Part shown: piece after piece, positions 48,364 through 54,409 of the stretch
How the letters are laid out: every line of letters begins with the position of its first letter
How positions within the stretch are numbered: position 1 is the stretch's first letter
Source of the DNA: Bacteroidota bacterium
GTDB lineage: Bacteria > Bacteroidota > Bacteroidia > Flavobacteriales > Flavobacteriaceae
Assembly (NCBI GenBank): GCA_024280635.1
Contig: JAJRPS010000055.1
Location: forward strand, 1 to 54,409
Length of the DNA: 54,409 nt
Reading direction: 5' to 3'
Notes under the pieces: generated by a model
Told to the model about the DNA's origin: nothing
The model's input: the letters and a program-made list of their open reading frames with translations, nothing else
The model's database searches: none
Program-made: the position numbers and the translations under genes

Positions 48364-50781
48364 TTATTGTTTCACGATACGGAAAGTACCTTGAACATTG
48401 TTTACTGTTGCTTTCACAAAATAAACTCCTGTAGCTAAGCTACTCATGTCTAATTGATAAGACTGCATGTTTGGTTGCGCAGTTTTAACTACTTGACCTA
48501 ACATGTTTACAATTTGTAAACGCTCAATGTTACTTTGTGCTGACACATTTAACATATTGTTTACAGGGTTTGGATAAAAGCTAAACCCTTCCAATTGCTG
48601 TAACTCTTGAACAGTTAAAACAGCAAACGTATCTACTCTAAAGTTATCTACATAAAAATAATAATCTTCAGCATCATCTACTGTTCCTTCATTTGCCCAA
48701 AAAGCAAATTTAGTAGTTGCTGATGTATATGCTGATAAATCATACGTCTTTTTATCCCCCGCTAGTGATGGTGCATTACCAGCATTAAAGGTTTCTAAGT
48801 TTACCCATGTAGCTCCATTATCACTTGAAATTAAAACTTGTACCTCATCATCAGTTCCCATTGCAGATGCATTTGTTCCTGTAAAAGTTGAAATAGCCAC
48901 TTCAACTTGCATAGCCATACCACCTGCTGATAAATCAAACGTAGGTGTTACCAACCAATCTTGATCTCCTGTATTCCATAAATTAAAACGTGCTGCAAGA
49001 CCATTAGCATGTGCTGCATCATTTACAAAATCACCGGAACCCCAATTTCCATCAGTACCGTTTGGTCCTGTTGCGATATCAGTATCATTGCCCTCTGCCC
49101 AACAATTTCCTGGTGAAGGGTATGTAGCGAAATCTTCTAAAGATGGAGTTGTCATTACCCCACATGTTGTTGTAAAAGTAAACGGTCCTGCCCATGTACT
49201 TGTGCTTCCGCCACCACAATCAGCACGTACATAAAAATCATATGCTGTATTTGCTGTTAATCCTGTTTTAGTAAATGGGTTGGCTACACCTCCATTTGTA
49301 GGTGTTCCTGTTGCTGCTGCTCCAGAAGCGACTACTTCTACATCAAATAATGTATCAGTACTTGTCCATCCCAAATCTGCTTGAGTACTAGTAATTGCAG
49401 TTCCTGTTAGCGCTGTTGGCGTTTCACAAAAATTACCACAAGTAGCTATATTAACCAAATCAATAGCTAAATCTCCATTAAAATCATTTATACCTGTATG
49501 TTTAAACTCTAAATAAATAGTTTGCCCTATATAAGCATCTAAATTTACCCCTACAGGCGTCCAAGCATCTGCATTTGATGTTTGTATTTGTCCAGACCAA
49601 CTGAATACATTTGTAAATGGTCCTGCTGCTGCTGTACCTACACCTACTTCAAAATTACCAATACCTGACCCATAAGCATGTAAAAAGAAAGATAACTCAG
49701 CTCCATCTGTTGCTGGTGTTAAATCAATTGCAGGTGACACGGCACTTGCTACAGCTACCGTTGACCCTGAAGCTTCATAATACATATAATTACCTCCACT
49801 ATGTGGTGCACTTGGTCCCGTACTTGCAGAAGAAGTAGTTCCTGTTTTAGGAAACACCCATGAGCCATTAGTTTCAGTTGCTGCAATATTTCCTGTCCAT
49901 CCACCTTGAGCATCAAATTCCTCCGTAAAAGCATTTGCATTATCACTTCCTGGGCAAGTTACTCCTACAGGTCCTGCTATTGCTGTTGAAAAGGTAAACG
50001 GTCCTGCCCATGTACTTGTGCTTCCTCCACCACAATCGGTACGTACATAATAATCATACGCTGTAGCTGCTGTTAATCCCATTTTTGTAAATGGATTGGC
50101 TACACCTACATCTGTAGCTGTACCTGTTGCTGCTGCTCCAGAAGCGACTACTTCTACATCAAATAATGTATCGGCACTTGTCCATCCTAAAGTTGCTTGA
50201 GTAGCAGTAATTGCAGTTGCTGTTAATGTGTTTGGAACAACACATGATGGTGGTGCTGTACCTCCTGAAATGTTAATGGTAAAGTCCATTACAGAACCCC
50301 AACTATAAGTACCACAAGGATCTAAAGGGTTTGACCCTGATTCTCTTTGCATTACACGCATACGTGTTGCTCCATTTATTGCGGTTACTGGTGGTGTAAA
50401 CGTAAATGGCACTGCAACATCCCAAGGTGCTGTACCTGGTGTGCCTGCAGATTGCCCAATAGACTCCCCTGCCTCAAAAGTAAAATTTTGATTGTAATCA
50501 ATCCAAACTTCTCCTGCTCCGCCATAATTACCCCCACATGTACCAAAGGTAACGTTTAATGTATAGCTTGTTCCTGCTACTAAATCAGCAGATTGTGCTG
50601 TTAAATCTTCCAGTCCTAATACACCTGGACACCCAGTATGTGAAATATTGGTTGTTGCTCCGATTAAATCAACTTGCTGTACATTACTATCTACTGTACT
50701 TGTTGGTCCTCCTGTACAATATTGTGCAAAGGTAAATGTTGAAACTAGCATCATTGCTAGTAATAAAGTAATCTTTTTCAT
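48364..50781 (-). CDS. Large T9SS-secreted multidomain adhesin-like protein
   Basis: An 805-aa surface or secreted protein with a signal peptide (1-19, ending FTFAQ). A GEVED-type domain covers about 25-170 (VQQVDLIGATTNISHTGCPG, GAGEVWIDYNQNFTFEAGES). Two near-identical fibronectin type III-like repeats (about 182-268 and 458-545) alternate with two jelly-roll/MAM-like domains (about 280-455 and 550-720). A T9SS type A sorting domain (about 733-805, FSFYPNPVNNMLNVSAQ to VYFVKATVNN) closes the protein. No catalytic motif is visible, so binding to glycans, hosts or other surfaces is the likely role. It is monocistronic with a long leader. Confidence 0.85.
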   Translation of the reverse strand: MKKITLLLAMMLVSTFTFAQYCTGGPTSTVDSNVQQVDLIGATTNISHTGCPGVLGLEDLTAQSADLVAGTSYTLNVTFGTCGGNYGGAGEVWIDYNQNFTFEAGESIGQSAGTPGTAPWDVAVPFTFTPPVTAINGATRMRVMQRESGSNPLDPCGTYSWGSVMDFTINISGGTAPPSCVVPNTLTATAITATQATLGWTSADTLFDVEVVASGAAATGTATDVGVANPFTKMGLTAATAYDYYVRTDCGGGSTSTWAGPFTFSTAIAGPVGVTCPGSDNANAFTEEFDAQGGWTGNIAATETNGSWVFPKTGTTSSASTGPSAPHSGGNYMYYEASGSTVAVASAVSPAIDLTPATDGAELSFFLHAYGSGIGNFEVGVGTAAAGPFTNVFSWSGQIQTSNADAWTPVGVNLDAYIGQTIYLEFKHTGINDFNGDLAIDLVNIATCGNFCETPTALTGTAITSTQADLGWTSTDTLFDVEVVASGAAATGTPTNGGVANPFTKTGLTANTAYDFYVRADCGGGSTSTWAGPFTFTTTCGVMTTPSLEDFATYPSPGNCWAEGNDTDIATGPNGTDGNWGSGDFVNDAAHANGLAARFNLWNTGDQDWLVTPTFDLSAGGMAMQVEVAISTFTGTNASAMGTDDEVQVLISSDNGATWVNLETFNAGNAPSLAGDKKTYDLSAYTSATTKFAFWANEGTVDDAEDYYFYVDNFRVDTFAVLTVQELQQLEGFSFYPNPVNNMLNVSAQSNIERLQIVNMLGQVVKTAQPNMQSYQLDMSSLATGVYFVKATVNNVQGTFRIVKQ

Positions 50782-51191
50782 AAAAAATGTTTTTAAATTG
50801 TTAAAAATATTTGTTTTTTAAGTTTGTAAATTTGTGAGTGCACCAAAGCTAGTTAAATTAATTTAATGAATATTGCTTAATACTTGTTAAGTTTTAAAGT
50901 TTTAGACAAAGTGTATGATTTTTTCGATAAAGTGCATGTGAAAAAGAAAAGTGTGAAGTTATATCTCATCTTCCGTCTTCCCTAAGGGAAGAAACTAATG
51001 CTACAAATTAAAAAAAACACTCACACCAAACTAATACCTCAAAATGGATAGTCATTTCGAACTTTTTTGTGAGAAATTGCATAGCAATAATGAGGGAGAA
51101 GTCAAAAGAGAAAAGCCAATAGTAATTCTTAAAAAATGTAAAGCTAAAAATTCTTAAACCTCTCTCAAACCCAACAACTAACTAACAACAA
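50782..51191. other. Long intergenic region with repeat remnants
   Basis: About 410 bases upstream of the adhesin-like gene. A TAGCTTTG box sits 63 bases from its ATG. The rest contains a palindrome CTTCCCTAAGGGAAG (50978-50992) and a segment with GTCATTTCGAAC and GAGAAATTG (about 51053-51080) that resemble intergenic repeats common in this family. No gene was seen on either strand. Confidence 0.5.
50844..50851 (-). promoter_or_regulatory. -7 promoter box TAGCTTTG for the adhesin-like gene
   Basis: A perfect TAnnTTTG on the reverse strand, giving a leader of about 55 bases, longer than that of most genes here. Confidence 0.45.
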
Positions 51192-52952
51192 TTACGATAC
51201 AGCAAACTGCACTTCATATAGTTTACGGTAATATCCGTTTTTAATTTTCAGCAACTCTTGGTGGGTTCCTCGTTCTACAATTAACCCTTTATCCATAACC
51301 AATATTTTATGAGCAGATTGTATGGTTGCCAAACGGTGCGCTATAACAATAGCCGTACGGTTTTGAGTGATTTTTTGAGTAGCTTGTTGTATCAGTTGCT
51401 CGGAATAGGAATCTATTGACGAGGTGGCTTCGTCTAATATTAAAATGTTAGGATTACTTACATACGCTCGTAAAAAAGCCAATAACTGTCGTTGACCTGA
51501 TGACAACATCACGCCTCTTTCCTTTACATTATAATGATATCCATTGGGTAGTTTTTCAATAAACTCATGTACTCCTATTTCTTTTGCTGCTTTTGTAACG
51601 GTTGCTAATGTTATGGTTTCATCATGCAACGTAATGTTGTTATAAATGGTATCAGCAAATAAGAAAACATCTTGCAATACTACTGCTATTTTACTGCGTA
51701 AATTATCTAGTGTATAATCGCTTATGACAATATCATCTACTGTAATTTTACCTTTATCAATTTCATAAAAACGATTTAGTAAGTTTATAATGGTCGATTT
51801 TCCTGCTCCTGTTGCTCCTACAATAGCAATGGTTTCTCCTTGTTTTACTTCAAAGGAAATGCCTCTTAATACCGCTTCATCTTTGATGTAAGAAAAATGC
51901 ACGTTTTTAAAGGCTACATTTCCGTTTATACTTTGTTTTACTACCGTGCCATCATCAACAATAAAAGCATTGGTATCCAAAACCGAAAATACTCTATTGG
52001 CAGCTACCATACCCATTTGTAAGGTATTGAATTTATCGGCTAGCTGACGTAAGGGTCTAAATAGCATACCTGTCATTTGTACAAACATTGCTATTATTCC
52101 TAAATTGGTGGCGTCATTATGCAATGCAGATGCCATGGCGGAATTCCAGATGATAATGGCTATGGTTACTGATGATGCTAATTCTACAATTGGAAAAAAG
52201 ATGGAGTTATACCACACAGTTTTTATCCACGCTTTTTTATGTTTTTCATTGATGTTTACAAAGCTATTGTACTCGGTTTTTTCTTGCACAAAAAGTTGTA
52301 CAATTTTCATACCCGTTATGCGCTCTTGTACAAAAGTATTTAATGCCGATACTTGTTTACGCACTTCTTTAAAAGCACCTTTCATGGCGCGTTGAAATAT
52401 CCGGGTTGCTACTAATATAAAAGGAAGTATTAAAAACACGTAGATGCTCAGTTTTACATTGGTGTACAGCATTACACCCATTACGGCTATCATTTTTAGC
52501 AAATCGCCAATAATTAAAAAGAACCCTTGACTGAATACATCGGCAATTTTTTCAATATCACTTACCGCATTGGTAACCAATTTACCTACTGCATTGGTGT
52601 CAAAATATTGCATTTTAAAGCGTATTATTTTTTTAAATAATAACACGCGAATATCTTTAACAATAGATTGCCCCAACCAATTGGCAAAATAAATGAATAC
52701 AAACTGAAAGACAACTTCTAAAACCAACACCAACACCATTAAACTGATGTAAAATACCAAACCTTCACTATCTTTATTTAAAATAGGGTTGTTTATAGTT
52801 TCTTTTAATAATACGGGACGCAATGCCGAAAAAACAGCCAATAAAATAGCAGAAATGGATACACCATAAAAAGTGCTTCGGTAAGGTTTTGAAAAACCTA
52901 ACAAGCGCTTAAACAACTTTAAATCAAAAGCATTACCCGTTTTATCTTTCAT
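51192..52952 (-). CDS. ABC exporter half-transporter (MsbA/MDR type)
   Basis: A 586-aa fusion of six membrane helices (about 20-310) and a nucleotide-binding domain (about 340-586). Walker A is GATGAGKSTI, the Q-loop lies in VVLQDVFLFADTI, the ABC signature is LSSGQRQLL, Walker B ILILDEATSSID, and the H-loop AHRLATI. Such homodimers export lipids, lipopolysaccharide or drugs. Whether this is the true MsbA or a general exporter cannot be told from sequence alone. Its start overlaps truA by 11 bases, so the two are coupled. Confidence 0.9.
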   Translation of the reverse strand: MKDKTGNAFDLKLFKRLLGFSKPYRSTFYGVSISAILLAVFSALRPVLLKETINNPILNKDSEGLVFYISLMVLVLVLEVVFQFVFIYFANWLGQSIVKDIRVLLFKKIIRFKMQYFDTNAVGKLVTNAVSDIEKIADVFSQGFFLIIGDLLKMIAVMGVMLYTNVKLSIYVFLILPFILVATRIFQRAMKGAFKEVRKQVSALNTFVQERITGMKIVQLFVQEKTEYNSFVNINEKHKKAWIKTVWYNSIFFPIVELASSVTIAIIIWNSAMASALHNDATNLGIIAMFVQMTGMLFRPLRQLADKFNTLQMGMVAANRVFSVLDTNAFIVDDGTVVKQSINGNVAFKNVHFSYIKDEAVLRGISFEVKQGETIAIVGATGAGKSTIINLLNRFYEIDKGKITVDDIVISDYTLDNLRSKIAVVLQDVFLFADTIYNNITLHDETITLATVTKAAKEIGVHEFIEKLPNGYHYNVKERGVMLSSGQRQLLAFLRAYVSNPNILILDEATSSIDSYSEQLIQQATQKITQNRTAIVIAHRLATIQSAHKILVMDKGLIVERGTHQELLKIKNGYYRKLYEVQFAVS

Positions 52953-53691
52953 TATTTGTGGTGTTTGGATATTGAACTTGAGTTAAATACAACGCATGAG
53001 CGGGTACGGAAGTACCTGCTTTACCTCTATCTTTACTTTTTATAATGGTGTGCATTTGTGATACCGATATTTTACCCAAACCAATTGCCAGTAAAGTACC
53101 TACAATGGCACGCACCATGTTGCGCAAAAACCGATCGGCACTAATATGAAAAACCAATACATCATCTTCTTGTTTCCAAACGGCTTCCGTTATGGTACAA
53201 TTATAAGTAAACACTTCTGTTTTTACTTTTGAAAAACATTGAAAATTAGTATACGTAAGCAATATAGCTGCTGCTTCATTCATTTTTGCAACATCTAATT
53301 TTTGTTTTACAAGATGTGTAAATTCGTTTAAAAAAACATCTTTATGCTGTATCACTTTATATTGATACGCTCGTTTTACGGCATCAAAACGGGTATGTGC
53401 GTCTTTATGTACTTTAAAAATATGATGTATAGCAATGTCTTTTGGTAGGATTCCGTTTAATTTATATGCTAACTGATTCTCATCTGTCACCATATCACTA
53501 TCAAAATGTGCAAAAAACTGCGTAGCATGCACTCCTGCATCTGTCCTTCCCGCCCCTACTACTGCTATTTTTTGTTGTAAAATAGTACTCAAACTTTTTT
53601 CTAGAACTTCTTGTACAGTAATGGCATTGGGTTGAATTTGCCAACCGTGGTAATTTTTACCGTTATATGAAAGTTCTATAAAATATCTCAA
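52942..53691 (-). CDS. truA: tRNA pseudouridine(38-40) synthase
   Basis: A 249-aa enzyme that isomerises uridines 38-40 in the anticodon stem-loop. Family motifs are RYFIELSYNGKNYHGWQ at the start, GRTDAGVHA with the catalytic Asp, and FSADRFLRNMVRAIVGTLL near the end (here HISADRFLRNMVRAIVG). The likely start is TTG 53691, which places Arg-Tyr-Phe next to the first Met as in the family. The ATG at 53745 is upstream of a TATATTTG box and would add a 19-residue tail. Confidence 0.93.
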   Translation of the reverse strand: MRYFIELSYNGKNYHGWQIQPNAITVQEVLEKSLSTILQQKIAVVGAGRTDAGVHATQFFAHFDSDMVTDENQLAYKLNGILPKDIAIHHIFKVHKDAHTRFDAVKRAYQYKVIQHKDVFLNEFTHLVKQKLDVAKMNEAAAILLTYTNFQCFSKVKTEVFTYNCTITEAVWKQEDDVLVFHISADRFLRNMVRAIVGTLLAIGLGKISVSQMHTIIKSKDRGKAGTSVPAHALYLTQVQYPNTTNNER

Positions 53692-53721
53692 GTTAAATTG
53701 TATTTTTGCTGATAGTGAGTA

Positions 53722-53729
53722 CAAATATA
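53722..53729 (-). promoter_or_regulatory. -7 promoter box TATATTTG for truA
   Basis: A perfect TAnnTTTG on the reverse strand, 30 bases before the TTG at 53691 and downstream of the ATG at 53745, which supports the TTG start. Confidence 0.55.
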
Positions 53730-53753
53730 AATCATTATTTTTCATTATTGCAG

Positions 53754-54251
53754 ATGACCAAAATATTATTATTATCCGATACCCATAGTTTTATAGATGC
53801 ACAAATATTAAAGTTTGTAAAACAAGCTGATGAAGTGTGGCATGCTGGTGATATTGGTGATTTAAATGTAACCGATCAAATTCAAAAATTAAAACCCTTA
53901 CGATGCGTTTTTGGTAATATTGATGATGCTACGGCACGTTTAGAATTCCCGTTACACAATCGGTTTTTATGTGAACAAGTAGATGTTTGGATTACGCATA
54001 TTGGTGGCTACCCCAACCGATACAATCCTGCAATACGAGAAACGCTACAAGCCAATCCTCCTAAAATATTCATATCAGGACACAGCCATATTTTAAAAGT
54101 GCAGTTTGATAAAAAATTGAATTTACTACACCTTAATCCTGGTGCTGCAGGAAAATACGGTATACACAAAGTACGTACCATGTTGCGTTTTGAAATTGAC
54201 GGTTCGGAGATTAAAAATATGGAAGTTATAGAACTGGAACAGCGAAAATAA
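53754..54251 (+). CDS. YfcE/MJ0936-type metallophosphoesterase
   Basis: A 165-aa calcineurin-like phosphodiesterase. Metal ligands are visible in SDTHSF (Asp, His), HAGDIGD (Asp), VFGNIDD (Asn), WITHIGGY (His) and SGHSHI (His, His). The family hydrolyses phosphodiester substrates in the cytoplasm; the natural substrate is not established. The start is moved to ATG 53754 because the frame to 53706 begins with TTG inside a TATTTTTG box at 53701-53708. Confidence 0.9.
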   Translation: MTKILLLSDTHSFIDAQILKFVKQADEVWHAGDIGDLNVTDQIQKLKPLRCVFGNIDDATARLEFPLHNRFLCEQVDVWITHIGGYPNRYNPAIRETLQANPPKIFISGHSHILKVQFDKKLNLLHLNPGAAGKYGIHKVRTMLRFEIDGSEIKNMEVIELEQRK

Positions 54252-54361
54252 ATAAAGTAGCTCCTTCATTTAAAGACAGGTTCATCATATAAAACACGGG
54301 TTTCATAAAGTCAACTGCTGCATTTGTCTAATTTCATTTAAACACTACCGTGTTTTTTTAC

Positions 54362-54369
54362 TATCTTTG
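54362..54369 (+). promoter_or_regulatory. -7 promoter box TATCTTTG before the last gene
   Basis: A perfect TAnnTTTG 27 bases before the ATG at 54396. Confidence 0.5.
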
Positions 54370-54395
54370 ATACAAACTATAAACTTTTTAGCATT

Positions 54396-54409
54396 ATGAA
54401 AAAGAGCAT
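54396..54409 (+). CDS. First codons of a gene cut by the window end
   Basis: ATGAAAAAGAGCAT begins a reading frame Met-Lys-Lys-Ser and ends with the window. The TATCTTTG box at a normal distance supports a true start. The MKKS opening suits a signal peptide, but nothing else can be said. Confidence 0.5.

Noticed and set aside
1-54409. tRNA or rRNA genes
   Set aside because: No cloverleaf with an intact T-loop GGTTCGAATC-like sequence or rRNA core segment was seen on either strand by eye; the mnmE insertion is in a protein gene, not in a tRNA gene.

Overview
The window is a stretch of an AT-rich chromosome from a member of the Bacteroidota, most likely a marine-type Flavobacteriaceae. Supporting signs are promoters of the TAnnTTTG (-7) class shortly upstream of many starts, an almost complete lack of Shine-Dalgarno sequences, three proteins with C-terminal type IX secretion (T9SS) sorting domains, and many families typical of that group. 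No rRNA, tRNA or CRISPR array was seen.

Layout. 1-9.7 kb: start of an exported protein (truncated), prfB with a programmed +1 frameshift, an ArsC-like reductase, a small membrane protein, fumC, a beta-propeller protein and a T9SS amidase, a GH25 lysozyme, pssA and a LOG-family protein. 9.7-17.6 kb: a T9SS nuclease/phosphatase-like protein coupled to a zinc-ligand-less M1-like protein with a probable barrel domain, aroQ, a small barrel protein, and trhO divergent from a U32 protein plus ferredoxin. 17.6-25.2 kb: feoA-feoB plus a 41-aa Cys-rich membrane protein, a YgjV-like protein, typA divergent from kdsA-OMP, a DUF1801 protein and a CBS protein.

25.3-35.2 kb: a 9.87-kb integrative element inserted in the last codons of mnmE, bounded by a 19-bp direct repeat. 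It has a tyrosine recombinase, HTH/excisionase-like proteins, a putative replication-initiation protein, a BcgI-like two-gene type IIB restriction-modification system, a lipoprotein, a class II Fic protein and a strongly folded intergenic region that may be an ncRNA. All its genes point the same way as mnmE. Matching 33-bp direct repeats near both ends look like integrase arm sites.

35.2-54.4 kb: mnmE, an RlmL-like RNA methyltransferase divergent from a methyltransferase-ZIP pair, a run of small conserved genes including a SpoU methyltransferase, DUF3108, an M28 lipoprotein peptidase, a TlpA-like thioredoxin, HMG-CoA lyase, LysE, pyrD, pepT, a large T9SS adhesin-like protein, an ABC exporter, truA, a YfcE-type phosphoesterase and the first codons of another gene.

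Translation and RNA modification recur through the core genome here (prfB, trhO, U32, typA, mnmE, RlmL-like, SpoU, truA). The main accessory content is the mnmE-integrated restriction/Fic element. Several starts were moved from the longest open frame to an internal ATG, GTG or TTG because a TAnnTTTG box lies inside the longer frame.
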